Positions 25,952-34,844 of a stretch of DNA of 64,000 bases are shown piece after piece; positions within the stretch are counted from its first letter, which is position 1, and each line of letters begins with the position of its first letter. This DNA comes from Dyadobacter jejuensis (GTDB taxonomy: Bacteria > Bacteroidota > Bacteroidia > Cytophagales > Spirosomataceae): assembly GCF_003149085.1 (NCBI RefSeq), contig NZ_QGDT01000010.1, positions 1 to 64,000 on the forward strand, given 5' to 3'. A program made the translations under genes and the position numbers. The notes under the pieces are model-generated. The model searched no databases, was not told the origin of the DNA, and saw only the letters and a program-made list of their open reading frames with translations.

Positions 25952-28900
25952 CTAAAAAGAAAAATTTAAACCAAAAGACATGGTACGTGCCAAGGGATAG
26001 GACGACATATCGAAACCTGGCGACAGGGTGTTATTGATATTCTGTGATTGACCTTCGGGATTAGCTCCTTCATAAGCCGTAAAAGTTGCCAAATTTTGAA
26101 TGGTGGCATACAGCCTGCAGCTTTTCACAAAGCCCGATTTTCTGACTAACTGGTCGGGCAGATTGTACCCCAAGGTAATATTTGCGATACGTAAAAAGGA
26201 CGCATCTTCCACCCATAGGCTGTTGACCCGGTGGCCCCAGCTAGGTGTTAGTTTGGGCACGCCGGAGTGCAGGCCATCGCCCGGATTCTCAGGGCTAATC
26301 CAACGATTGGTCCAAGCCTGGCGAACATTAAAGAAACCTTGGAGGTTGTCTACCGTCTGGCGGAGACCGTTCATAACCTGCCCCCCTTTTTGCCCATTCA
26401 AGATGACGCCCAAGCTAAATCGCTTATAGCTGAAGTTATTGGTAACGCCGAAGGTGAAGTCCGGATAGGGACTACCAATAATGGTATAGTCGAGAAGGTC
26501 ATTCACTACGCCATCGCCATTCACATCCTTATACTTAGGGTTCCCTTCATATACTTGGGTGGTTTTGATAATATCGGGATTGGCAATATCGGCCGCAGAG
26601 TAAACCCCTTCTAGTTCAAATCCAAAAAACTGCCCAATAGGCTTTCCCACCACGCTGATATGGGTAGGATTACCGTCATTATTCCCCGAAAGGATGCGAT
26701 CGCTGTTGTCGTTCAGAGAGAGTACTTTATTTCTATTAAAGGCCACATTCATATTCAGATCCCAGCGAAAATCACCCGTGATGGGACTACCTCCTATCGA
26801 TATCTCCAGACCCCGGTTACGCACATTTCCCTTATTAACGATCTGAGAGCTGAATCCAGTAATAGCGGGAATCACATCATTGAGTAGCATATTCTTACTC
26901 TTACGGTTGTACACATCGATTGTCACGGAGATATTGTTTTTAAACAGCTCGAGGTCGATCCCCGCATCCAACTGGCTCGATTCCTCCCAGGTAAGATAGG
27001 GGTTGGCTACGCCCACATAAGAGCCGGCTACTTGCGTATTGTTAAAGGCATAGGATCCTTGGAAAATTTGCGCCAAATGCGAGTAGTTACCAATATTATT
27101 ATTTCCACTTCTACCAAAGCTAGCCCTTAACTTTAGGTTGCTAATGGTTTCGCTATTCGCCAAAAATTTCTCTTGTGAAATTCTCCATGCACCGGCCACG
27201 GAGGGGAAATAGGCGAATCGGTTTTCCTGACCGAATCGGGAGGATCCATCCGAACGCAAGGTAGCTGTAAACAGGTACTTGTCTTTGTAACCATAGTTTA
27301 ACCGTCCGAGGTACGAAATGATACTCCATTCATCGATATTTTGATTCCAGCTCTTGATGTCCTGGGCAGCGTTAATAGTCTGCACCAGATCATTAGAATA
27401 AGGCCCGGCCACCACGTTGATATTGCTATTCTTACTTTTCTGGCTGGTATAGCCCAGCAAGGCATTAAAACTATGGTTCCCTATAGCCTTGTTGTAGGTA
27501 AGGGTATTCTCGATCAGCCAGTTAAAATTATTTCCATTTTGACTCGTTGCTTGTCCAGTGCCCGCAACCGGAGGACGATTAGACCCTCCCACTGTACTCG
27601 GAATGTATTGGAAGTACTTAGAAGTGGACCAGATGGTATTTAAGGACGTTTTGGCCACCAAACCAGGTAAAATATCCCATTGAACATAGGCCAGTCCTAA
27701 GTTCTGAAACTGCTCCTGCAGTTGGGTAGTTTCTTTGAGTACAAACAAGGGATTGGCAAAGCTCCAAGCCGAATGGTACTTACTTTGTGGAGACCTGATA
27801 TAAGGGATCAAATTACCATCACTATCATAAGGCGACATAACGGGGTTAGCCCAATTGGCAATCCCAATGACATCCTCTCGATTCGAGTTGGTGGTAGTTC
27901 TATTCTGACGGATATAAGTAGGTTGTAAAGTGGCTCCAATGGTCAGCTTCTCGCCCATATTGGACTCTATATTGACTTTACTACTATAACGCTCAACGCC
28001 CGTGTACTTTACCACCCCATCCTGCTTAAAATATCCTAAGCTAAAATTCATCCTAGAAGTTTCTCCGCCTTTTTGTAGGTTAAAGTTGTAGTCATGAATC
28101 GGTGCATTTTGAAGTATTAAATCGTACCAATCGGTTCCAGCACCTTGCAAGGCGCCCAAATTTTGGTATTCGACAGGATAATCGTTGACCGTTGCCGCTC
28201 TTTTCTCGGATCTTAAAACCGCTATATCGATTTTATTCCGTTGCAGTTCGGCAAACTCTCGCTGGTTCATGAGTTGAGGCCGGCCTCGTTGAGGAACGGT
28301 CTGGACACCCGTCATGGCCGAAAAATGAATTTGGGTCTTATTGAAGGATCCTTTTTTGGTCGTAATCAAGATGACCCCGTTGGCACCACGAGAACCATAA
28401 ATGGCCGTAGAAGAAGCATCTTTCAAGATAGAAATGGACTCTATATCATTGGGATTGATCAATAATAGGGGATTTAAGTTTTGATTTAACCCAGCCGAAT
28501 ACGGCATACCGTCTACCACATATAGGGGTTCATTTCCGGCGCCAAGCGATCCGCTTCCCCTGATCCGAACGGAGGTACCTCCGCCCGGGCTACCCGACAA
28601 TTGCTGGATTTGCACTCCGGCTACCTGGCCTATCATTTTTTGGTCGAGGGAAGCCACCGGAAGATCCTTCACCTTATCTTGGTCAATTAACCCTACTGAA
28701 CCCGTCAGATCTTTGGCTTTCTGAGTACCATAGCCTACCACCACCACCTCATCCAGGGCTTTATGTTCCTGAAGAAGGCTTATCTCTAAGAAGGAACTGT
28801 TGTTAATGGCCTTTTCCAGAGTTACGAACCCTACAAAACTAAATACCAAAACGGCTTCATCGACGGGGGTTTCCAGTGCAAAAGCCCCATTAACATCGGT

Positions 28901-29389
28901 AATAGTCCCTATGCTCGTCCCCTTTACGACCACACTTACGCCGGGTAAGGCCAAGTTATTTTCGTCGACGACCTTTCCCTTTACCCCTAGCTTAACTGGG
29001 GCCGTTACCGAGGGACTCTTTGCAGGTACTATTTCTTTGGTTAGTATGACCTTACGCCCCAGCAGTTCATAACGAATATTCAAGGGATGAAGTAGGTTGT
29101 TGAGTACTGCTCCCAGGGTCGATTCTTTTTCGGAGATACTCACCTTTTGCCCTCTGGCTATGACCTGTGAGCTATATACAAATCGGACATCTGTCGTACG
29201 TTCTATTTCCGTCAACACACTTTTAATATCCTTATTGGATGCCTGTAAAGAAATACGCCGTTGGAGGTACTCTTGTGCCCTACTCGTATGGGCATAGGAT
29301 ACGCCCATCAACAGTAGCATGACCAAACCTTGAGTAAATGTAAATTTCATAAGTTTAATCCATAATTGCCTGTCAGCTGGTTTTTTCAT
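25952..29389 (-). CDS. susC: SusC-type TonB-dependent glycan transporter with STN signalling domain
   Basis: A 1145-residue outer-membrane protein: signal sequence (to about residue 38), secretin/TonB short N-terminal domain (about 50-120, LQASNKDIKSVLTEIERTT), carboxypeptidase regulatory-like domain (about 135-215), plug (about 220-340, starting near VVVVGYGTQ and with PLYVVDGMPY) and a large barrel ending in FSF. The STN domain is what contacts a FecR anti-sigma factor in FecA-type signalling, and a fecR/ECF-sigma pair lies directly upstream. The receptor therefore probably both imports its glycan and signals its presence. Confidence 0.95.
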   Translation of the reverse strand: MKKPADRQLWIKLMKFTFTQGLVMLLLMGVSYAHTSRAQEYLQRRISLQASNKDIKSVLTEIERTTDVRFVYSSQVIARGQKVSISEKESTLGAVLNNLLHPLNIRYELLGRKVILTKEIVPAKSPSVTAPVKLGVKGKVVDENNLALPGVSVVVKGTSIGTITDVNGAFALETPVDEAVLVFSFVGFVTLEKAINNSSFLEISLLQEHKALDEVVVVGYGTQKAKDLTGSVGLIDQDKVKDLPVASLDQKMIGQVAGVQIQQLSGSPGGGTSVRIRGSGSLGAGNEPLYVVDGMPYSAGLNQNLNPLLLINPNDIESISILKDASSTAIYGSRGANGVILITTKKGSFNKTQIHFSAMTGVQTVPQRGRPQLMNQREFAELQRNKIDIAVLRSEKRAATVNDYPVEYQNLGALQGAGTDWYDLILQNAPIHDYNFNLQKGGETSRMNFSLGYFKQDGVVKYTGVERYSSKVNIESNMGEKLTIGATLQPTYIRQNRTTTNSNREDVIGIANWANPVMSPYDSDGNLIPYIRSPQSKYHSAWSFANPLFVLKETTQLQEQFQNLGLAYVQWDILPGLVAKTSLNTIWSTSKYFQYIPSTVGGSNRPPVAGTGQATSQNGNNFNWLIENTLTYNKAIGNHSFNALLGYTSQKSKNSNINVVAGPYSNDLVQTINAAQDIKSWNQNIDEWSIISYLGRLNYGYKDKYLFTATLRSDGSSRFGQENRFAYFPSVAGAWRISQEKFLANSETISNLKLRASFGRSGNNNIGNYSHLAQIFQGSYAFNNTQVAGSYVGVANPYLTWEESSQLDAGIDLELFKNNISVTIDVYNRKSKNMLLNDVIPAITGFSSQIVNKGNVRNRGLEISIGGSPITGDFRWDLNMNVAFNRNKVLSLNDNSDRILSGNNDGNPTHISVVGKPIGQFFGFELEGVYSAADIANPDIIKTTQVYEGNPKYKDVNGDGVVNDLLDYTIIGSPYPDFTFGVTNNFSYKRFSLGVILNGQKGGQVMNGLRQTVDNLQGFFNVRQAWTNRWISPENPGDGLHSGVPKLTPSWGHRVNSLWVEDASFLRIANITLGYNLPDQLVRKSGFVKSCRLYATIQNLATFTAYEGANPEGQSQNINNTLSPGFDMSSYPLARTMSFGLNFSF

Positions 29390-29412
29390 ATTTTTGATTT
29401 GGGTTAAAGTTT

Positions 29413-29420
29413 CAAAGATG
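29413..29420 (-). promoter_or_regulatory. Possible -7 element before susC
   Basis: Read on the minus strand the sequence is CATCTTTG, one base from TAnnTTTG, 24 bases before the susC start codon. No good -33 TTTG is seen at the right distance, so an ECF-type promoter recognised by the neighbouring sigma factor is an alternative. Confidence 0.3.
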
Positions 29421-29477
29421 GAACCGTACTGGGAAGTGGTAACTTTGGCGAGCGTACACTTCTCCTTGAGGCCTATT

Positions 29478-29500
29478 CGGCAGTAGCCTCGCTACTGCCG
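29478..29500. other. Strong hairpin between fecR and susC
   Basis: CGGCAGTAGC-CTC-GCTACTGCCG, a perfect 10-bp stem with 3-base loop, lies in the 161-bp gap between fecR and susC, both on the minus strand. There is no T-run on the minus-strand side, so it may be a weak terminator, an RNA-stability element or an attenuator between regulator and transporter. Confidence 0.55.
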
Positions 29501-29550
29501 TTTTCTACTTCTGTTTCATAAGCGCTGTGTCTGCTGGTTTTAAGGGTTAA

Positions 29551-30660
29551 TTAATGACATCCTTTCCCACTAATCACGATTTGACCGTCTACGATTTCGT
29601 AGCTGGCCGAAACACTCTTACAGATCGCCTCAAGTTGTTCGAATAGTGGCTCGTTGGAAAGTGTGGCGGTTATACGACATTTTTCAAAACGTTCGAAATC
29701 CATGGCAATAGAAATCCCATAAGCCTTCTCCAGCTCCTTGATTAGCGTGGGCATCGGAACTTCGTCATAGATACGATCGGCGGGCAAAACTGTTTTTTGA
29801 ATGACGACGGGTTGGGCAACCAATGTCTTGATCAACTGCCCACTTTCTTTATCGAAGATCGCCGCTTGATTGGCCGTCAATATCAGACCAGCCAAAGGAC
29901 CAGCCGACAAAGGGTTGTTTGGGTCTACCGGATATACCGACACCTTACCCGACTGTACCTGAACGGTATACTTTCTACGGTTCTCAAAAGCATTGATAAC
30001 GAAGCGCGTACCTAACACTTTCGTGGCTATTTCTTTTGAAAATACGATAAATGGGTCGCCCCGATGCGATACTGAAAAGCTAGCCTCCCCATTTAAATAA
30101 ACCAAGCGGGCACTATCGCTGAAGGTGGCCGGATAGCTCAGCCTACTTCCATCGCTCAAGATAATATGGGAGCTGTCGCTCAAAACAATGGGCAAAGGTT
30201 TGCCTGTGTTATTATAAGTTTCTACCATTCCTACAGGAGCTTCCTTTGCCACGAACCCTTGAGCGACTGGGGCTGGACGCCAATAATGACGCCCAATCCA
30301 AAAAAGACCGACAAAAAACAAGACCCCCATGGCTATCCGATATAGCAAGGGCGACAGGGGCCGGATGGTAACGCTGGTAGGCCCATCCCCTTCAAACCGA
30401 GTACTTGAGGTTGCAGTGCCAGTGGCGTTTTTAATAAACCGGTCCACTTCCGCACGTATTTCCTTTGGGGATAATTCCTCAACCTCTACCTGAGTGGCCC
30501 TTATTAGCCGTTCGGCCTCCTGCATCACCGCTTCTTTGTCGGGATGCATCTGAGCAAACTTCATCCAAAATGCCTCATCGACGGTTTTTCCTAGTACCCA
30601 ATCTCGAAAGTCAGCGTCTTGAAGAAAGGATTCCACACCGTAATTTTCGTAATTTTTCAT
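29551..30660 (-). CDS. fecR: FecR-family anti-sigma factor
   Basis: A 369-residue single-pass inner-membrane protein. The N-terminal cytoplasmic part (about 1-105) would hold the ECF sigma factor, one helix spans the membrane (about 106-126, RIAMGVLFFVGLFWIGRHYW), and the periplasmic part contains the FecR domain (about 165-265, with LSDGSRLSYPATFSDSARLVYLNGEASFSV and ATKVLGTRFVINAF) and the C-terminal DUF4974 region (about 290-365, YDEVPMPTLIKELEKAYGI). It lies between the sigma factor and susC genes, the usual order for FecIR-regulated PULs in Bacteroidota. Confidence 0.93.
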   Translation of the reverse strand: MKNYENYGVESFLQDADFRDWVLGKTVDEAFWMKFAQMHPDKEAVMQEAERLIRATQVEVEELSPKEIRAEVDRFIKNATGTATSSTRFEGDGPTSVTIRPLSPLLYRIAMGVLFFVGLFWIGRHYWRPAPVAQGFVAKEAPVGMVETYNNTGKPLPIVLSDSSHIILSDGSRLSYPATFSDSARLVYLNGEASFSVSHRGDPFIVFSKEIATKVLGTRFVINAFENRRKYTVQVQSGKVSVYPVDPNNPLSAGPLAGLILTANQAAIFDKESGQLIKTLVAQPVVIQKTVLPADRIYDEVPMPTLIKELEKAYGISIAMDFERFEKCRITATLSNEPLFEQLEAICKSVSASYEIVDGQIVISGKGCH

Positions 30661-30770
30661 TCTACTCGTTTCAATTCCTTAAATATACCGGTGTACTTAT
30701 AGTTTTTTTTAGCCAACCCTATGATGCGCATAATCCGCCCGATCCCTTTCTACTTTATTACCCCCACTTA

Positions 30771-31373
30771 CTACCCATGTAGAATGAACTGTATTAGCCA
30801 AATGGTTGTAAAGCCATAAGACCAATGTTTGCGCATACTTTTAAGGGACTTTTGAAATAGATTATAGACGGATTGCCGTCCTAGCTGCATAATTTCGGCA
30901 ATCTGCTCGAAACTGAGGTTCTTATAAAAGCGTAAATAAACAAGCTCCTTTTGGCGAGCCGGCAACTGATTGATCACCTTAGCCACCTGTTGGAGTTGAT
31001 ATACTTCGTGCTCTTCTTGTATCAATCGAAAATCGGGCGCAAACTCTACCAAAAACTCATAGGTATCCACCAACGACAGATCCATGGTTCCCGTTTGTTT
31101 TGATTTCTCGTATAGAATCCGTCTCTTCAACATCACCATGAGGTAAGCCAGCACATTATCCACGGCCCCTATCGTTTGTTGTTTTTTCCACAGAGTTAGG
31201 AAGGTTTCCTGTATACAATCCTTGACGACCTCTTGGTCGGGACTAAACCGATGCCCCCATCCATACAAATCAGGATAATAGCCGTCCAAAATCTCGCCCA
31301 GAGCCACAATTTCACCTTCCCGATATTCCTGCCAGAGTCGTAATGCATGCTCTCTAGACAACCTTTGCCCCAT
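30771..31373 (-). CDS. ECF RNA polymerase sigma factor
   Basis: A 200-residue sigma-70 family factor. Region 2 spans about residues 25-95 (YYPDLYGWGHRFSPDQEVVKDCIQETFLTLWKK), region 4 about 125-190 (LPARQKELVYLRFYKNLSFEQIAEIMQLGRQSVYNLFQKSLKSMRKH) with a helix-turn-helix. It precedes fecR by 110 bp on the same strand. By analogy with FecI and Bacteroides PUL regulators it would be released by FecR when SusC binds its ligand and then transcribe susC onward. Confidence 0.93.
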   Translation of the reverse strand: MGQRLSREHALRLWQEYREGEIVALGEILDGYYPDLYGWGHRFSPDQEVVKDCIQETFLTLWKKQQTIGAVDNVLAYLMVMLKRRILYEKSKQTGTMDLSLVDTYEFLVEFAPDFRLIQEEHEVYQLQQVAKVINQLPARQKELVYLRFYKNLSFEQIAEIMQLGRQSVYNLFQKSLKSMRKHWSYGFTTIWLIQFILHG

Positions 31374-31516
31374 AACTTTCGATTGGTTTCCTATAGGAGG
31401 GACGAAACTTTAAAACCTAACCCCCGTATTTAAATTATTTTATAAAAAATAGGAGTAAGACGTGAGAATGCCTCAAAAATGAAGTGCTATTCATTTAAAA
31501 ATCAGCCCAAAACTAA

Positions 31517-31566
31517 AAAAAGGGATAGCCCATCCGGAATACTTTTCCGAATGGGCTATCCCTTTT
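31517..31566 (-). terminator. Terminator after the glycoside hydrolase gene
   Basis: A long inverted repeat: AAAAGGGATAGCCCAT on the left and its complement ending at 31566, with a further GGAA/TTCC pairing near the loop. An A-run on the left gives a U-run on the minus strand. It lies 20 bp beyond the stop codon of the GH-like gene and isolates it from the sigma factor gene. Confidence 0.8.
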
Positions 31567-31586
31567 CCGTAGATCTGCCGGGTCCG

Positions 31587-33776
31587 TTATTCTATTACTA
31601 GCCAAGTATACCCATTGGCTGGAAGGGTCACGGTGAGCCTCACCTGATAATCTCTGCCTACCGAGTAGGCCTTGGCTGGACCTTCCTTTTCCCGAATTTG
31701 TACCGTATCATGCTTCCCAGTGTAATACACGGGGAGCTGGATCTGCCGTTCGATCGCCTGCTCCAACGGGTTATACAGCATCACCAAGCCCTTTTCCTTG
31801 AGCTGATTGTTCACATGCATAATCCCATCCCAGTCGCGCCCATCGGCCCTGCGAAGGTGTAGTATATCAGAATTCAGAATTAGCCGGTATTTTTTATACC
31901 AATTAATTACTTCAGTAACTTTTCTCTTAGCCTCGTCGGTATCATATAGCCTAGGGCCACGGTAGCATGCCTGAATACCCGAACCATAATATTGCATCAT
32001 CAGCTGCTCATAGGCATCCAGATGCTCGGAAAGAGGCTCTAAAATGGCCTCAGGTCCCCCACCCTGATATTTAGTAAGCGGAACGAACCCCCAGGCCATG
32101 GATGGAATTTCGGTCCACATGGCATCAAAAATATTTTGACGGTTCAATATTTTTTGCTGTTCCCGGGATAAGGAGAAGTTTACCTCACGATAGCCTAAAG
32201 CCACTTTATGCGTACCATCCAGCACATACCAGTCTGGAGCGTTTACATATATCCCATTCTCATTGCACCAGTGATAGAGGCCCTTTTGAAGCTCCATCTG
32301 CTTCCATTGCGAATCGGCTAATCCACTATGGCCGGGATGCGACGTAGAGCCACATACATCGCCCGGGTATGGGCCATCGTTTTCGAAGATATCGAAACCA
32401 GTAGCACGCATAAAAATCTTGAGCTTATCGAGGTAAGCCAGTCCCCAACGACTCCCCATACAGGGGGCATTGCCAAAAAATGCACCACCAGGCTTTCCTG
32501 TTGCCGGGTCGATCACATCGTCCTCCGGACTTATTTTCCGAGAACTAAATAGAGAATAACTGCCTATAAATACATTTTTACTATGGGCATAATCGGCCAA
32601 TTTCTTCCATTTCTGTATATTGGCTGCCGTGGTATCTTCCATATTACAATGGCTTCCAAAGCTTAGTATTAAGGCTTCGTATCCCGTAGCTGCACACTGG
32701 TCAATGGCCGTTATCACCTGCTGGTCATCCTTGCTCACCAAATGCATAAAAATAGGATTGGTGGTGGTCCAAGGAGCGATGGTCCGGTACATTTTCTTTA
32801 GGCCCATCCCCTTTCGTTCCCGGTCGTAGCTGTCCTGCAGTAGCTCATAGCTGCGGATAGATGTTAAGGATTCCCTGTTGGAGAGTGTTATCCCATAGCC
32901 TTTTTTTGGAAACACCTCCATCAGCGCTGGCGTCTTTAAGTCGTAATTGACCTGGGAGGTATAGCTGGTATCGGTAAGCCAATGAGTGGCCTGGTCGCTT
33001 AAATGTGCCCGCATCGAATTATTAAAAGTGAAGTTATGCTCCAAATAGATCCCATTGGGCTTGGCCATATTGTCGGCGGTACCTACTACAGCACTCTCCT
33101 CTTCCACAACCGCCAATACCTCATGTACCAGCTGATCGATCTGTACTGCCTTCTTTCCGTTATTGGTCACCGTGATCCATTTGCTGATAAGCGGCAGGCC
33201 ATCATAAAGGGCGTAGTGTACCCAAACCTCCACGCCCGACAAGGCCGGTAGCGGGCTCTTGAATAAGAACCGAATCTCTTGCCCCTTGGGCTGGTTCTTC
33301 TGAGAGGCCCACATCTTCGTTTTCCAGTTGAGGGTGGGCTGCAGGTCCTGAGTTTGATAGGAGATGTACTGAAAGGAACGATCGGTGGTGTGGAAGGTAT
33401 CGAGCCAGGAATACATCAAATAGGCTTGTTCTTTTTGACCTTCCAGCCCTCCAATGACGTACTCTACCCCGTCGACAGTGATACGGCCTTCGGGTTTTAC
33501 AGCCCGCAGCAGCTGCTGACCATTGCTCATGTTTTTGAACTCATAGCAACCAAGGTTGGGTTGCACCCTAAAGCTTCGCTTAAGAAGTCCGTTATATAGA
33601 ATGATATTCTTTCCATTATGGGCAGAATAGACCTGTGCCGTAGGTTTGATGGGATAAAGCAGCCAGTCCTGTACCTCCTGCTGATCCCATTCGGGCTGCC
33701 AGACGGGTAGAGATTGTGCGGTAGCCACAAGCGCGGAAACGAGTAAGAATACCGAAACGAGTAATTTTTTTAGCAT
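31587..33776 (-). CDS. Secreted glycoside hydrolase-like protein, distantly alpha-galactosidase-like
   Basis: A 729-residue exported protein with a signal peptide (1-20, ending ATAQ). Residues about 40-310 look like the beta-rich N-domain of GH36-type enzymes (LLKRSFRVQPNLGCYEFKN). The middle is a probable TIM barrel with GYEALILSFGSHCNMED, FIGSYSLFSS and the striking FDIFENDGPYPGD, whose acidic residues are candidates for the catalytic pair; AWGFVPLTKYQGGG follows. A C-terminal beta domain (about 660-729) ends in VTLPANGYTWLVIE. I place it tentatively near clan GH-D (GH27/GH36). It sits upstream of the sigma factor on the same strand and has its own terminator, so it is probably a PUL enzyme with separate transcription. 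Confidence 0.6.
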   Translation of the reverse strand: MLKKLLVSVFLLVSALVATAQSLPVWQPEWDQQEVQDWLLYPIKPTAQVYSAHNGKNIILYNGLLKRSFRVQPNLGCYEFKNMSNGQQLLRAVKPEGRITVDGVEYVIGGLEGQKEQAYLMYSWLDTFHTTDRSFQYISYQTQDLQPTLNWKTKMWASQKNQPKGQEIRFLFKSPLPALSGVEVWVHYALYDGLPLISKWITVTNNGKKAVQIDQLVHEVLAVVEEESAVVGTADNMAKPNGIYLEHNFTFNNSMRAHLSDQATHWLTDTSYTSQVNYDLKTPALMEVFPKKGYGITLSNRESLTSIRSYELLQDSYDRERKGMGLKKMYRTIAPWTTTNPIFMHLVSKDDQQVITAIDQCAATGYEALILSFGSHCNMEDTTAANIQKWKKLADYAHSKNVFIGSYSLFSSRKISPEDDVIDPATGKPGGAFFGNAPCMGSRWGLAYLDKLKIFMRATGFDIFENDGPYPGDVCGSTSHPGHSGLADSQWKQMELQKGLYHWCNENGIYVNAPDWYVLDGTHKVALGYREVNFSLSREQQKILNRQNIFDAMWTEIPSMAWGFVPLTKYQGGGPEAILEPLSEHLDAYEQLMMQYYGSGIQACYRGPRLYDTDEAKRKVTEVINWYKKYRLILNSDILHLRRADGRDWDGIMHVNNQLKEKGLVMLYNPLEQAIERQIQLPVYYTGKHDTVQIREKEGPAKAYSVGRDYQVRLTVTLPANGYTWLVIE

Positions 33777-33939
33777 GGTTTAGGAATTTAATGAAGAAAA
33801 AGCACTCTTTTATCGAGCGGTATACAAAGAAACGAAAATTTATGCGTGTTCGAACCAAACTCTATCAAACAACCCTTTTTATGGTCCTTTCCGATTAGTA
33901 TTCCTTCATAAGACCCTCCTATTTCCATGCGAGGGAATC

Positions 33940-34692
33940 TTAGTCTTCATCCCATCCCGACAGCACCGAACCCTCTTCGGTCTTGATACTATCGGCGACC
34001 GCCATTTCTATTTGGGTCAATTCGGCGGGGGTCAGGTTGCGCCATCTGCCTACGGCTATGCCATCGAGGTTGACATTCATAATCCGAACTCTTTTTAGCT
34101 TGGTTACTCTAAAACCAAGATAATCCGTCATCCGGCGTATTTGCCGATTTAGGCCTTGCGTCAGGATGATGGTGAAGGTAAAGGGGCCATCTTTACGAAC
34201 AAAACAGGGCTTAGTAACCGTATCGAGGATGGGGACCCCTGCCGCCATATTCTTTACGAAAGAATCGTCGATAGGCTTATGGACAGTGACCCGATACTCC
34301 TTCTCATGGTTATTGCCGGCACGCAATATTTTATTGACAATATCACCGTCATTGGTCAAAAAAATGAGCCCTTCAGAAGGTTTATCCAATCGGCCAATCG
34401 GAAAGATCCGCTCTGAATGACCAATATAATCGACAATATTCCCCTTGATATCACGTTCGGTGGTGCAAGTGATTCCAACTGGCTTATTAAAGGCAATATA
34501 TACGGGATCCTTCTTGGCCCGTAATGGTTTGCCGTCTACCAACACTTCGTCGGTTTCTCCCGCTTTATCCCCCAGCACGGCTATGCGCCCATTAAGCGAC
34601 ACGCGCTGAGCATCCACTAATTTGTCGGCCTCGCGTCGCGAACAAAACCCCGTCTCACTTATAAACTTATTAATGCGTTTCAAATCACTCAT
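33940..34692 (-). CDS. rluF: 23S rRNA pseudouridine synthase RluF-like
   Basis: A 250-residue RsuA/RluB-E-F family enzyme that isomerises a uridine in rRNA. The N-terminal S4 RNA-binding domain covers about residues 4-60 ([26 protein letters not shown]). The catalytic motif is [10 protein letters not shown] with Asp103, and the later [10 protein letters not shown] motif is also conserved. The [21 protein letters not shown] stretch is closest to RluF, which modifies U2604 in E. coli. A 30-residue acidic tail follows. It is a solitary housekeeping gene between the PUL and the esterase. Confidence 0.88.
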   Translation of the reverse strand: MSDLKRINKFISETGFCSRREADKLVDAQRVSLNGRIAVLGDKAGETDEVLVDGKPLRAKKDPVYIAFNKPVGITCTTERDIKGNIVDYIGHSERIFPIGRLDKPSEGLIFLTNDGDIVNKILRAGNNHEKEYRVTVHKPIDDSFVKNMAAGVPILDTVTKPCFVRKDGPFTFTIILTQGLNRQIRRMTDYLGFRVTKLKRVRIMNVNLDGIAVGRWRNLTPAELTQIEMAVADSIKTEEGSVLSGWDED

Positions 34693-34844
34693 TTAACCCT
34701 GCTAGTTCGAATATCCAGTAGAACTAACGCCATGGATATCTGTATGGAATAATAACTTTTCAAAGTAAAATTAAACAAATTTCCCCTTCTAAGAATAATT
34801 ACATGGAATTGTAAATTCACCTTTTAAAACTTAAGCCCGTAATA

